From: Aquibium sp. A9E412
Lineage (GTDB): Bacteria; Pseudomonadota; Alphaproteobacteria; Rhizobiales; Rhizobiaceae
Assembly: GCF_030398335.1 (NCBI RefSeq)
Contig: NZ_JAOAOP010000031.1
Location: forward strand, 1-39,951
Length of the DNA stretch: 39,951 nucleotides
Direction: 5' to 3'
The notes under the pieces were generated by a model. That model did not search any database, was not told the origin of the DNA, and saw only the letters and a list, made by a program, of their open reading frames with translations. Positions within the stretch are counted from its first letter, which is position 1, and the number at the start of each line of letters is the position of its first letter. Made by a program: the position numbers and the translations under genes. This document shows positions 8,958-20,741 of the stretch, piece by piece.

Positions 8958-9941
8958 CTATGCGGCGCGGCGGGCGCCGGCGACCACGTCGGCCGTGCCG
9001 GCCCGCCCGTCGAGCGCCAGATCGCGCACGGCCTGGCCGATCGCCGCCACGGGGTCGGTCGAGGGCAGCGTGCCGACCGCGCCGGCGAGCCGGTGTCCGT
9101 CGAGCGAATGCGGCGTCGACCACAGATAGGCCATCGCCGCCACTTCGCGCAGCATCGGCACGAACAGCCCGCCGGCGCGCAACAGCGTCCACGGCACGCC
9201 GCGCCGCGCCAGCGGCCGGCCGAGGGCGCGCTCCGTCGCCGCCTTCATCGCCGCGCCGGTCAGCGTGTGGCCGGCGAAGTGGAAGCGCGCGAAGCGCGCC
9301 AGCTCGCCGCGCCGCTCGGCCAGCGCCACGAAGGCGCGCGCCAGGTCGGGCAGATAGGCGAAGGCGTGCGGCACGTCCATCGGCCCCGGCCAGACGAAGA
9401 CGTCGCGCTTCAGCTTGGCCAGGATCATCAGGTCGAGCCAGCTTCCCGGCCGCCTGCCGCCGTAGAAGTCGCCGGCGCGCAGCACGATCGTCTGCACGCC
9501 GCGCTCGGCCGCCGCGCGGGCGAACAGCGCCTCCATCGCGACGCGGATGCGGCCTTTCTCCGTGCCGCCCTGCTGCGCGGCATCCTCGGCCGTGTCGAGG
9601 CCGATCCCGTAGCCGAAATTGTAGACGTTGCCGGGCAGCATGTGGGTGGCGCCGCTGGCTTCCGCCGCGGCGAGCACGGCCTCGGCCATCGGCAGCACCT
9701 TGTCGGCCCATTCGGTGTATTGCGGGTTGAGCGCGTTGAGGATGACGTCGGCGCCGCGGCAGGCATCGATAAGCGCCGCGCGGTCGGCCGCGTCGGCCGC
9801 CACCGGCTCGACGCCGGGCGCCATCTGCGCCGTGCGCGCGCCGCGGCCGACGCCGCGCACCCGCCAGCCGGCCGCCAGGGAGGCACGGGCGGCCGCGTCG
9901 CCGACACGGCCGGCCGCCCCCAGGATCACGATCGTCGGCAT
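8958..9941 (-). CDS. NAD(P)-binding epimerase/dehydratase-like (extended SDR) protein
   Basis: The 327-residue product begins with a Rossmann fold, I-V-I-L-G-A-A-G-R-V-G-D, the GxxGxxG signature of extended or atypical short-chain dehydrogenases. The remainder resembles NmrA/epimerase-type proteins, with YGIGLDTAED and LRAGDFYGG regions, so a sugar-nucleotide epimerase/reductase or NAD(P)H sensor are both possible. I chose the ATG at 9939-9941, nine bases from a GGAG site, over an upstream ATG at 9974 that adds 11 poorly conserved residues. It is divergent from a LysR gene and shares its 117-base promoter region, so that regulator is its likely controller. No specific reaction can be assigned. 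Confidence 0.8.
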   Translation of the reverse strand: MPTIVILGAAGRVGDAAARASLAAGWRVRGVGRGARTAQMAPGVEPVAADAADRAALIDACRGADVILNALNPQYTEWADKVLPMAEAVLAAAEASGATHMLPGNVYNFGYGIGLDTAEDAAQQGGTEKGRIRVAMEALFARAAAERGVQTIVLRAGDFYGGRRPGSWLDLMILAKLKRDVFVWPGPMDVPHAFAYLPDLARAFVALAERRGELARFARFHFAGHTLTGAAMKAATERALGRPLARRGVPWTLLRAGGLFVPMLREVAAMAYLWSTPHSLDGHRLAGAVGTLPSTDPVAAIGQAVRDLALDGRAGTADVVAGARRAA

Positions 9942-9998
9942 GGCATGTCTCCTTTTTCCGTTGCCGGTTTCCATCGCTGTGGAACGGACGATCGCATC

Positions 9999-10052
9999 TT
10001 CATGCGTGAAGGAAAATTTGCTATTGTTGATCTTGTTTCATTCATGAATGAA
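9999..10052. promoter_or_regulatory. Paired TTCA/TGAA palindromes, probable LysR sites
   Basis: Two dyads with the same half-sites occur in the divergent gap: TTCA-TGCG-TGAA at 9999-10010, and the perfect 16-mer TTCATTCATGAATGAA at 10037-10052. They lie 38 bases apart centre to centre. The second ends six bases before the GTG start of the LysR gene, suited to autorepression. The first is placed to control the epimerase-like gene. Multiple half-sites of this kind are typical of LysR-type regulators, but the exact T-N11-A core is not obvious here. Confidence 0.5.
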
Positions 10053-10058
10053 TAGATT

Positions 10059-10955
10059 GTGGCGCTGACCGACCTCGACTGGAACCTGATCAAGAGCTTC
10101 ATCGCCATCGCCGAGACCGGCAGCCTGTCGGCCGCGGCACGGCGGCTCGGCACCAGCCAGCCGACGCTCGGCCGCCACGTCGCCGAGCTCGAGCGGGCGC
10201 TCGGCCTCACCCTGTTCCGCCGCGGCCGGCGCGGCTATGCGTTGAGCGACAGCGGCCTGCGGCTCTACGACCGGGCGCGCCGCGTCGGCGAGGAGGCGGC
10301 CGCCTTCTCGCGTCTGGCGCTCGGCGCCACGGAAACGGTGGCCGGCACGGTGCGCGTCTCGGCGAGCGAGATCGTCGCCACCTACGTTCTGCCGTCGATG
10401 CTGGCCCGGCTCGGCGAGGCGGAGCCGGAGATCGAGGTCGAGATCGTCGCCTCCGACCGGGTCGACAACCTGCTGCGCCGCGACGCCGACATCGCCGTGC
10501 GCATGGTGGCGCCCGAACAGCTCGACCTGCTGGCGCGCAAGGTGGCCGACCTGCCGCTCACCGCCTGTGCGGCGACGCGCTATCTCGCCCGCCGCGGCCG
10601 ACCGCAGGCGCCGCTCGACCTGCTCGCGCACGACCTGATCGGCCAGGACCGCGACGACGCCATCATCCGCGGCTTCGCCGCCATGGGCACGGCGGTCGAC
10701 CGCCACGCCTTCCGCCTGCGCTGCGACAGCCAGCCGGTGCTGTGGGAGGCGGTGCGCGCCGGCAACGGCATCGGCTTCGCGCAGCGTGCGCTGGTCGCCG
10801 CCGATCCACATGTCGAGGCGCTGCTGCCGGAGCTGCGCCTTCCGGTTCTGCCGATGTGGCTCGCCATGCATCGCGACGTGCGCACCAGCCCGCGCATCCG
10901 CCGCGTCGCCGATTTCCTGCACGCCGCGCTCGCCGCCTATGCGGCGAGCGGCTGA
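10059..10955 (+). CDS. LysR-family transcriptional regulator
   Basis: The 298-residue protein has the LysR winged helix at the N-terminus (L-D-W-N-L-I-K-S-F through GSLSAAARRLGTSQPTLGRHVAELE) and a periplasmic-binding-like effector domain. The start is GTG at 10059, with no obvious Shine-Dalgarno and a perfect palindrome just upstream. The start is supported because LysR proteins usually begin 5-8 residues before the first helix. It is divergent from the epimerase-like gene at 8958-9941, the usual arrangement for a LysR regulator and its target, and converges on pyruvate carboxylase. Effector unknown. Confidence 0.92.
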   Translation: MALTDLDWNLIKSFIAIAETGSLSAAARRLGTSQPTLGRHVAELERALGLTLFRRGRRGYALSDSGLRLYDRARRVGEEAAAFSRLALGATETVAGTVRVSASEIVATYVLPSMLARLGEAEPEIEVEIVASDRVDNLLRRDADIAVRMVAPEQLDLLARKVADLPLTACAATRYLARRGRPQAPLDLLAHDLIGQDRDDAIIRGFAAMGTAVDRHAFRLRCDSQPVLWEAVRAGNGIGFAQRALVAADPHVEALLPELRLPVLPMWLAMHRDVRTSPRIRRVADFLHAALAAYAASG

Positions 10956-10983
10956 CGGCCGGAGCGCCGTTCCGGCGCCTGCC

Positions 10984-11028
10984 GAGCGTTCCGCGACGGC
11001 GCCCGGGCGTCGCCGCCCGGCAACGCTC
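10984..11028. terminator. Nested hairpin between convergent LysR and pyruvate carboxylase genes
   Basis: GAGCGTT (10984-10990) pairs with AACGCTC (11022-11028). Inside, CCGGGCG (11003-11009) and CGCCCGG (11014-11020) form a hairpin with a four-base loop. The structure spans the gap between two convergent genes and touches the pyruvate carboxylase stop codon (11028-11030). There is no T-tract on either strand, so intrinsic termination is uncertain. Confidence 0.35.
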
Positions 11029-14000
11029 TACTCGAAGACGACGAGCAGGTCCTTGGCGTCGATCTGGTCGCCGGCCGAGACCAGCACCTCGGCCACCGTG
11101 CCGTCGCGCTCGGCGTGCAGCGCGGTCTCCATCTTCATCGCCTCGATGGACATCAGCACGTCGCCGGCCTTGACCGTCTGGCCGGCCGCCACGGCGACCG
11201 ACGAGACCACGCCCGGCATCGGCGCGCCGACCTGCGCCTCGTTGCCCGGCTCGACCTTGCGCCGCGCCTTGGCCGCCCCGGCGCCGTGCGCCCGGTCGGG
11301 CACGCGCACGCGGCGCGGCTGGCCGTTGAGCTCGAAGAACACCGTCACCATGCCCTTGTCGTCGGCCTCGCCGATCGCCAGGCAGCGGACGACCAGCGTC
11401 TTGCCGCGCTCGATGTCGACCAGGATCTCGTCCTCCGGCGCCATGCCGTAGAAATAGACCGGCGTCGGCAGCACGCTGACCGGACCGTAGCTCTCCTGCG
11501 CGGCGGCGAACTCGACGAACACCTTGGGATACATCAGCCAGGCCGACAGCTCCTGCTCGTCGACCGCGCGGCCGACCGTCTCCTCGAGCTCGGCGCGCGC
11601 GGCATCGAGATCGGCCGGCGCCAGCAGCGAGCCCGGCCGCACGGTGATCGGCGCCTCGTCCTTGAGCGCCTTCTTCTGCAGCGCCTCCGGCCAGCCGCCC
11701 GGCGACTGGCCGAGATCGCCGCGCAGCATGGAGATCACGGAGTCTGGGAAGGCGATGTCCTTGTTCGGGTCGAGCACCTGCTCGACGCTGAGGTCCTGGC
11801 TGACCATCATCAGCGCCATGTCGCCGACCACCTTGGACGACGGCGTCACCTTGACGATGTCGCCGAACATCAGGTTGACGTCGTGATAGGCCTGCGCCAC
11901 CTCGTGCCAGCGCGTCTCGAGCCCCAGCGAGCGGGCCTGCTCCTTCAGATTGGTGAACTGGCCGCCCGGCATCTCGTGCAGATAGACCTCCGAGGCCGGC
12001 CCCTTGAGGTCGCTCTCGAAGGCGGCGTACTGGTTGCGCACGGCCTCCCAGTAGAAGGAGATGCGCCGGATCCACTCCGGATCGAGCCCGGTCGCCCGCT
12101 CGTCGCGCTCGAGCGCCTCGACGATCGAGCCCAGGCAGGGCTGCGAGGTGTTGCCCGACACGGCGTCCATCGCCGCGTCGACGGCGTCGACGCCCGCCTC
12201 CACCGCCGCCAGAACCGTGGCCGCGGCGATGCCCGAGGTGTCGTGCGTGTGGAAGTGGATCGGCAGGTCGGTCGCCTCGCGCAGCGCCTTGAACAGCACG
12301 CGCGCGGCCGCCGGCTTGAGCAGCCCGGCCATGTCCTTGATCGCCAGGATGTGCGCGCCGGCCGCCTCCAGCTCGCGGGCGAGCCCGACATAGTAGTTGA
12401 GGTCGTATTTCGCCCGCTCCGGGTCCTGGATGTCGCCGGTGTAGCAGATCGCCGCCTCGCACAGCTTGCCCTCGGCGCGCACCGCGTCCATCGCCACACG
12501 CATGTTCTCGACCCAGTTGAGGCAGTCGAAGACGCGGAACAGGTCGATGCCGCCGGCCGCCGCCTGGCGCACGAAGTGCTCGACCACATTGTCGGGATAG
12601 TTGGTGTAGCCGACGCCGTTGGCGCCGCGCAGCAGCATCTGCAGCAGGATGTTCGGCGCGCCCTCGCGGATCAGCCGGAGCCGCTCCCACGGGTCCTCGG
12701 TGAGGAAGCGCATGGCGACGTCGAAGGTCGCGCCGCCCCAGCACTCCAGCGAGAACAGCTCCGGCAGCGCCCGGCCGTAGACGCCGGCGATGCGGGCGAT
12801 GTCGAAGGTGCGCATGCGCGTGGCGAGCAGCGACTGGTGGCCGTCGCGCATCGTCGTGTCGGTGACCAGCACCCGGCGCTCCTCGCGCATCCAGCGTGCG
12901 AAGCCCTCCGGCCCGAGCGCGTCGAGCCGCTGGCGCGTGCCGTCGGGCACCGGGCGGTCGACGAAGGGCACGCGCGGCGCGGCGGCATGCGCGTTGGGCC
13001 GCGGCCGGTCGCGCGTCTCGGGATGGCCGTTGACGGTGACGTCGGCCAGGTAGTTGAGCAGCTTGGTGGCGCGGTCCTGCCGCTTGACCTGGGCGAACAG
13101 CTCCGGCGTCTCGTCGATGAAGCGCGTGGTGTAGGAGTTGTCGCGGAAGCGCGGATGCGCGACGATCGCCTCGAGGAAGGTCAGGTTGGTCGCCACGCCG
13201 CGGATGCGGAACTCGCGCAGCGCCCGGTCCATGCGCAGGATCGCCTCTTCCGCCGACGGCGCCCACGCCGTCACCTTCTCCAGCAGCGGGTCGTAGTAGC
13301 GCGTGATGACGGCGCCCGAATAGGCCGTGCCGCCGTCGAGCCGGATGCCGAAGCCGGTGGCGCCGCGATAGGCGGTGATGCGGCCGTAGTCGGGGATGAA
13401 GTTCTGCTCGGGGTCCTCGGTGGTGATGCGGCACTGCAGCGCGTGGCCGTTGAGCGCGATCTCCTCCTGCCGCGGCACGCCGGACGCCGGCTCGCCGATG
13501 CGCTTGCCTTCCAGGATGTGGATCTGCGCCTTGACGATGTCGATGCCGGTCACCTCCTCGGTCACCGTGTGCTCGACCTGGATGCGCGGATTGACCTCGA
13601 TGAAGTAGAACCGGCCGCTGTCGGCGTCCATCAGGAACTCGACCGTGCCGGCGCCGACATAGTCGGTGGCGTTGGCGATCTTGAGCGCGTAGCCGGCCAG
13701 CTCCTCGCGCTTGGCCGCGTCGAGATAGGGCGCCGGCGCCCGCTCGACGACCTTCTGGTTGCGCCGCTGGATCGAGCAGTCGCGCTCGAACAGGTGCACC
13801 GCGTTGCCGTGCGTGTCGCCCAGCACCTGCACCTCGACGTGGCGGGCGCGCTCGACGAGCTTCTCCAGATAGACCTCGTCCTTGCCGAAGGCGGCCTTGG
13901 CCTCGCGCTTGGCCTCCTGCACCTCGCGCTCCAGCGCGCCGGCCTCGCGGATGACGCGCATGCCGCGCCCGCCGCCGCCCCACGACGCCTTGAGCATCAT

Positions 14001-14486
14001 CGGATAGCCGATCGTCTCGGCCATCCGGGCGACCTCGGCCATGTCGTCGGGCAGCGGCTCGGTGGCCGGCACCACCGGCACGCCGACCTCGACGGCCAGG
14101 TTGCGCGCGGCGACCTTGTTGCCGAGCCGGCGCATCGTCTCCGGCCGCGGGCCGATGAAGATCAGCCCGTTGGCCGCGCAGGCCTCGGCGAACTCCGGGC
14201 TCTCCGACAGCAGTCCGTAGCCGGGGTGCACCGCATCGGCGCCGGCCTGCAGCGCCACGCGGATCACCTCGTCGATCGACAGGTAGCTCTCGATCGGCCC
14301 CAGGTCGCGCTCGAGATGCGGGCCGCGGCCGACCTGATAGGATTCGTCGGCCTTGAAGCGGTGCAGCGCGTACTTGTCCTCCTCCGCCCAGATCGCCACG
14401 GTTCGGATGCCGAGCTCGTTGGCGGCGCGGAAGACGCGGATGGCGATCTCGGAACGGTTGGCGACAAGCAGCTTGCGGATGGGCAC
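11028..14486 (-). CDS. pyc: Pyruvate carboxylase
   Basis: The 1152-residue single-chain biotin enzyme carboxylates pyruvate to oxaloacetate, an anaplerotic reaction. Domains in order are biotin carboxylase (starting P-I-R-K-L-L-V-A-N-R-S-E-I-A, with FIEVNPRIQVEHTVTEE), carboxyltransferase (VTDTTMRDGHQSLLATR, IKDMAGLLKP), allosteric/tetramerisation region and C-terminal biotinyl domain with the biotin lysine in EAMKMET. The length is exactly that of alpha4-type pyruvate carboxylases. The start is GTG at 14486, nine bases after a GGAGG site; an ATG start farther upstream (14672) would add 62 unconserved residues and cross the promoter. It is monocistronic, convergent with a LysR gene, and has a promoter at 14527-14555. 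Confidence 0.97.
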   Translation of the reverse strand: MPIRKLLVANRSEIAIRVFRAANELGIRTVAIWAEEDKYALHRFKADESYQVGRGPHLERDLGPIESYLSIDEVIRVALQAGADAVHPGYGLLSESPEFAEACAANGLIFIGPRPETMRRLGNKVAARNLAVEVGVPVVPATEPLPDDMAEVARMAETIGYPMMLKASWGGGGRGMRVIREAGALEREVQEAKREAKAAFGKDEVYLEKLVERARHVEVQVLGDTHGNAVHLFERDCSIQRRNQKVVERAPAPYLDAAKREELAGYALKIANATDYVGAGTVEFLMDADSGRFYFIEVNPRIQVEHTVTEEVTGIDIVKAQIHILEGKRIGEPASGVPRQEEIALNGHALQCRITTEDPEQNFIPDYGRITAYRGATGFGIRLDGGTAYSGAVITRYYDPLLEKVTAWAPSAEEAILRMDRALREFRIRGVATNLTFLEAIVAHPRFRDNSYTTRFIDETPELFAQVKRQDRATKLLNYLADVTVNGHPETRDRPRPNAHAAAPRVPFVDRPVPDGTRQRLDALGPEGFARWMREERRVLVTDTTMRDGHQSLLATRMRTFDIARIAGVYGRALPELFSLECWGGATFDVAMRFLTEDPWERLRLIREGAPNILLQMLLRGANGVGYTNYPDNVVEHFVRQAAAGGIDLFRVFDCLNWVENMRVAMDAVRAEGKLCEAAICYTGDIQDPERAKYDLNYYVGLARELEAAGAHILAIKDMAGLLKPAAARVLFKALREATDLPIHFHTHDTSGIAAATVLAAVEAGVDAVDAAMDAVSGNTSQPCLGSIVEALERDERATGLDPEWIRRISFYWEAVRNQYAAFESDLKGPASEVYLHEMPGGQFTNLKEQARSLGLETRWHEVAQAYHDVNLMFGDIVKVTPSSKVVGDMALMMVSQDLSVEQVLDPNKDIAFPDSVISMLRGDLGQSPGGWPEALQKKALKDEAPITVRPGSLLAPADLDAARAELEETVGRAVDEQELSAWLMYPKVFVEFAAAQESYGPVSVLPTPVYFYGMAPEDEILVDIERGKTLVVRCLAIGEADDKGMVTVFFELNGQPRRVRVPDRAHGAGAAKARRKVEPGNEAQVGAPMPGVVSSVAVAAGQTVKAGDVLMSIEAMKMETALHAERDGTVAEVLVSAGDQIDAKDLLVVFE

Positions 14487-14526
14487 GTGCGCGATCCTCC
14501 GGGAAGGGCTTACAGGCGGGTGTGAC

Positions 14527-14555
14527 TGCTTAGCGCGGGAAATGGTGCGGTGCAA
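14527..14555 (-). promoter_or_regulatory. Promoter of pyruvate carboxylase
   Basis: On the minus strand TTGCAC (14550-14555) and TAAGCA (14527-14532) are separated by exactly 17 bases. They lie about 40 bases upstream of the GTG start and leave a short leader containing the GGAGG site. It is pattern evidence only, but the spacing and hexamers fit a sigma-70 promoter well. Confidence 0.5.
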
Positions 14556-14624
14556 ACGCGCAAGCCGCGGGATGTCGCCTGCACCGGACCGCGCGACGGA
14601 GGCATCGCGCTGCACGGCAAGCGC

Positions 14625-14660
14625 ACAACAAAAGCGGCCCGGCGCCAGGCGCCGGGCCGC
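14625..14660 (-). terminator. Rho-independent terminator of the liv operon
   Basis: Read on the minus strand, the 13-base arms at 14648-14660 and 14634-14646 are perfect reverse complements (GC-rich, gcggcccggcgcc and its mate) with a minimal loop. They are followed at once by TTTTGTTGT. It begins 23 bases after the stop codon of the substrate-binding protein gene. This is one of the two clearest terminators in the window. Confidence 0.9.
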
Positions 14661-14682
14661 AGACCTCCGCAAGGCGCGTCGG

Positions 14683-15783
<1,101 letters not shown>

Positions 15784-15925
15784 GTTCTCTCCCTCAAAAC
15801 ACCGGATACTCCCCTGGCGCGCCGGAACGGTGCTCTCTCCGGATCTGCCGCGGCGGGACCTGCCTCCCGCGTGTCAAGCATCAAAGCCCAACTCCTTCGC
15901 GAAGGAAAGACTTCGTGCATGATTC
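15784..15925. other. Intergenic region with two palindromes before livK
   Basis: This 142-base gap contains the perfect 14-mer TCCTTCGCGAAGGA (15893-15906) and the dyad GCATGA-TTC-TCATGC (15917-15931). The latter overlaps the stop codon of the upstream small membrane protein. On the minus strand a TTGACA (15871-15876) lies nearby, but no matching -10 was found. The hairpins could protect or process the mRNA upstream of livK, raising its level relative to the permeases. Confidence 0.4.
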
Positions 15926-16291
15926 TCATGCTTTGCCGCCCGGCCTTTCTTGCCATCCGAAGAGGCCGCGACGGGCGTATTTGAAACTGTACTGAACGGC
16001 CATCTGCCGGGCGCGCGTCAGCCGCTTGCCGGCAAACGCGACGACGAGCAGCACCAGAAGGTCGACGGCGTAGTAGTAGGGCGCCAGCAGCGTGCCGCCG
16101 AACAGCGCGAAGTGGATGAAGCGCGTCGCCGCCGCCAGCAGCACGATGTAGAAGACGAGCTGCGCGTCGGCCAGCCAGCCGCGCGCCATCGCCCGGCCGG
16201 TGAGATAGGCCGCCGAGCCGGCCAGGATCACCGTCACGAAGACGAATTCGGAGGCCGAGACCTCCCACAACAGCGCGTTCTCGTTCTCCAT
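15926..16291 (-). CDS. Small conserved membrane protein of the liv operon (probably DUF6867)
   Basis: This 121-residue protein has about three hydrophobic segments: residues about 14-34 (F-V-F-V-T-V-I-L-A-G), 43-66, and 70-88 (Y-Y-Y-A-V-D-L-L-V-L-L-V-V-A-F-A). It ends in a basic cytoplasmic-looking tail (K-R-L-T-R-A-R, K-Y-A-R-R). It lies 32 bases downstream of livF and upstream of livK on the same strand. I recall proteins of this kind in Rhizobiales liv operons under the name DUF6867, but cannot confirm the family number here. No function is known to me. Its constant position argues for an accessory role with the LivH/LivM permease. Confidence 0.8.
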   Translation of the reverse strand: MENENALLWEVSASEFVFVTVILAGSAAYLTGRAMARGWLADAQLVFYIVLLAAATRFIHFALFGGTLLAPYYYAVDLLVLLVVAFAGKRLTRARQMAVQYSFKYARRGLFGWQERPGGKA

Positions 16292-16323
16292 CGTCCGCTC
16301 TCCGCCGGATGTCCCCCGGGCGG

Positions 16324-17045
<722 letters not shown>

Positions 17046-17049
<4 letters not shown>

Positions 17050-18040
17050 CGTCCGTCTCCCGCCGCGTCGGAGCGCGGCGTCCTGCGCGCCACCTGGTCG
17101 ACGTCCTGCTTGATCTCCGCGACGTCGATCTCCTCCTCGTCCTCGACGCCGAGATAAGCGGCGATCACCCGCGGATCGGAGCGCACGAAGGCGGCGTCGC
17201 CGTCGGAGATCTTGACGCCGTAGTCGAGCACCACGACGTGGTCGGAAATCTCCATCACCACCCCCATGTCGTGCTCGATCAGCAGCACGGAGGTGTCGTG
17301 CTCGTCGCGGATGTATTTCAGCAGCGCGTTGAGCTCGGCGGATTCGCGCGGGTTGAGCCCGGCGGCCGGCTCGTCGAGGCACAGAAGCCGCGGCCCGGTG
17401 CACATGGCGCGCGCGATCTCCAGCCGCCGCTGCGCGCCGTAGGGCAGGTCGGCGGCCGGGTCGTCGGCGCGCTCGGTGAGCCGCACCTGCTCCAGCCAGT
17501 AGGCGGCCCTGTCGATCGCCTCGGCCTCCGCCTTGCGGTAGGACGGCAGGCCGATGATGCCGCCGACGGTGAAGCCGGACGCCACCATCAGCGGATTGTG
17601 CTGCGCGATCAGGAGGTTCTCGAGCACCGTCATGCCGCCGAACAGGCGGATGTTCTGGAAGGTGCGGGCGACCTTCGCCCGGTGCGCGATCTCGTGGTCG
17701 GGCATGCGCTCGAGCAGGAACACCGCGCCTTCGGCCGAGCGCCGCCAGCGCGCGCCGGAGTTGGTCAGCGCGTCGAGCGCCGCCTGCTGCCGGCCCGGCC
17801 CGTGGCGCATGGCGATGCGCCCCTCGGTCGGCTTGTAGAAGCCGGTGACGCAGTTGAAGACCGTCGTCTTGCCGGCGCCGTTGGGGCCGATCAGCGCGGT
17901 GATGTCGCCGCGCCCGACATTGAACGACAGGTCGCCGACGGCAGTCAGGCCGCCGAAGCGCATCGTCAGGTGCTCCACGGTGAGCACCGGGTCGCTGTCC
18001 CAGCGCGCCACCGCGCCGCCCGTCTCGGCCGCCGCGTCCA

Positions 18041-18041
<1 letters not shown>
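17046..18041 (-). CDS. livG: Branched-chain amino acid ABC transporter ATP-binding protein LivG
   Basis: The 331-residue ATPase contains G-P-N-G-A-G-K-T-T (Walker A), the LivG hallmark A-R-T-F-Q-N-I-R-L-F-G-G-M-T, the signature region L-P-Y-G-A-Q-R-R-L-E-I-A-R-A-M and L-C-L-D-E-P-A-A-G (Walker B). It is longer than the usual 255 residues. About 40 extra residues (roughly 75-115, including Q-Q-A-A-L-D-A-L-T-N) lie between Walker A and the Q-loop, and an acidic C-terminal tail (E-D-E-E-E-I) is added; neither disrupts motifs. The ATG at 18039-18041 overlaps the livM stop by one base. Confidence 0.94.
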
Positions 18042-19494
<1,453 letters not shown>

Positions 19495-19495
<1 letters not shown>

Positions 19496-20424
19496 CAGAC
19501 CTTCTCCACTTCCGGCTTGCCGAGCAGCCCGGACGGCAGGAAGATCAGCACGATGGCGAGGATCGAGAAGGCGGCGACGTCCTTGTACTCGACGGTGAAG
19601 TAGCCGGACCAGAACACCTCGATGAGGCCGATCAGCAGGCCGCCGAGCATGGCGCCAGGCAGCGAGCCGATGCCGCCCAGCACGGCCGCGGTGAAGGCTT
19701 TGATGCCGGCCAGGAAGCCGATGTAGAAGTCGATCACGCCATAGAGCAGCAGGAACATCAGGCCGGCGACGGCCGCCAGCGCCGCGCCCATGACGAAGGT
19801 CAGCGAGATCGTGCGGTCGACGTTGATGCCGAGCAGCGCGGCCATCTTGCGGTCCTGCTCGCAGGCGCGCTGGGCGCGGCCGAGCGCCGTGCGCGAGATC
19901 AGCAGCGTGAAGCTCGCCATCAGCACCAGCGTGGTGACGATGATGATCATCTGCATGTAGGAAAGCTGCACGGCGATCGGCCCGTTCTCCGTCATGCCCT
20001 CGAGCAGCGTGACGCCGCCCTGGATCTGCGGCGGCAGCGGCTTGACGCGCGCGCCCTGGGTGATCTGCACGAAGTTCTGCAGCACGATCGACATGCCGAT
20101 GGCGGTGATCAGCGGTGCCAGCCGGAACGAGCCGCGCAGCGGCCGGTAGGCGAGCCGCTCGACCGTCCAGCCCCAGGCCGAGGTGAACAGCATCGCCACG
20201 ATGAGAACGATGAGAAGAACCACCGGCAGGAAAGCAAAGCCGAGAACGCTGGTCAGGATCAGGAAGACGGCGAGCGCGATGAACGCGCTGATCATGAAGA
20301 TGTCGCCATGGGCGAAGTTGATCATGCCGATGATGCCATAGACCATGGTGTAGCCGATGGCGATGAGGCCATAGATCGACCCCAGCGTCAGCCCGTTGAT
20401 AAGCTGCTGGACGAAGTATTCCAT
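19495..20424 (-). CDS. livH: Branched-chain amino acid ABC transporter permease LivH
   Basis: The 309-residue permease starts M-E-Y-F-V-Q-Q-L-I-N-G-L-T-L-G-S-I-Y-G-L-I-A-I-G-Y-T, followed by N-F-A-H-G-D-I-F-M, all classic LivH. The coupling helix region is G-R-A-Q-R-A-C-E-Q-D-R-K-M-A-A-L-L-G-I-N. It is the first gene of the minus-strand liv operon livH-livM-livG-livF-small membrane protein-livK. A GGGGGAG sequence lies about 14 bases upstream of the ATG. The promoter should be in the 317-base gap to the hydroxyproline epimerase gene. Confidence 0.96.
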
Positions 20425-20741
20425 TGTCGCACACGGCTCCCCCGGAACGTCGCCGGTGCGGGCGCGTCCCTTATCGTTGTTTTTTCTTGTTCCTCTACTC
20501 GTAGCCGATGCAGCGGGGAATGCAACGCGGTTTTCGCCTCGCCGCCGCTCGCAAGCAGAGTGCGCCCGCCCGGTCTCCCTCCGGGATGCGGCGCGCGGCG
20601 GAAGCTAGCAGCCGGTTCGCGCAATGTCCGTGCGAGGAGCGCGAGCCGAAGCGTGAACGATGCACGAAACGTGCACAATAGACGCAAGTGGAAGATTTTC
20701 TCGCAGCCGGGCGCCATCGCGGGATCGCCCGCCGGCGGCGC
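20425..20741. other. liv operon upstream region
   Basis: No gene is seen in these 317 bases. Two AT-richer patches stand out, at about 20470-20515 (T-rich on the plus strand) and 20655-20700. The dyad TGCAC-GAAAC-GTGCA (20661-20675) is a plausible regulator site. On the minus strand a TTGCAT is followed 16 bases later by a poor -10 (TACGAG), so the liv promoter cannot be placed firmly. I found no strong terminator for the upstream hydroxyproline genes, so some read-through into liv is possible. Confidence 0.45.

Noticed and set aside
4460-9730. A 1756-codon open frame on the plus strand crossing the RND adaptor and pump genes, and a 1392-codon frame on the opposite strand (4563-8741)
   Set aside because: Both are shadows of the RND genes. 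Translations are low-complexity Arg/Ala/Gly or Asp/His/Arg-rich without domains; high GC content removes stop codons from the other frames.
10663-14525. Frames of more than 1000 codons on both strands over pyruvate carboxylase (11115-14525 plus, 10663-13983 minus)
   Set aside because: No recognisable motif and an arginine/histidine-rich composition; the pyruvate carboxylase frame has complete domains and a good start.
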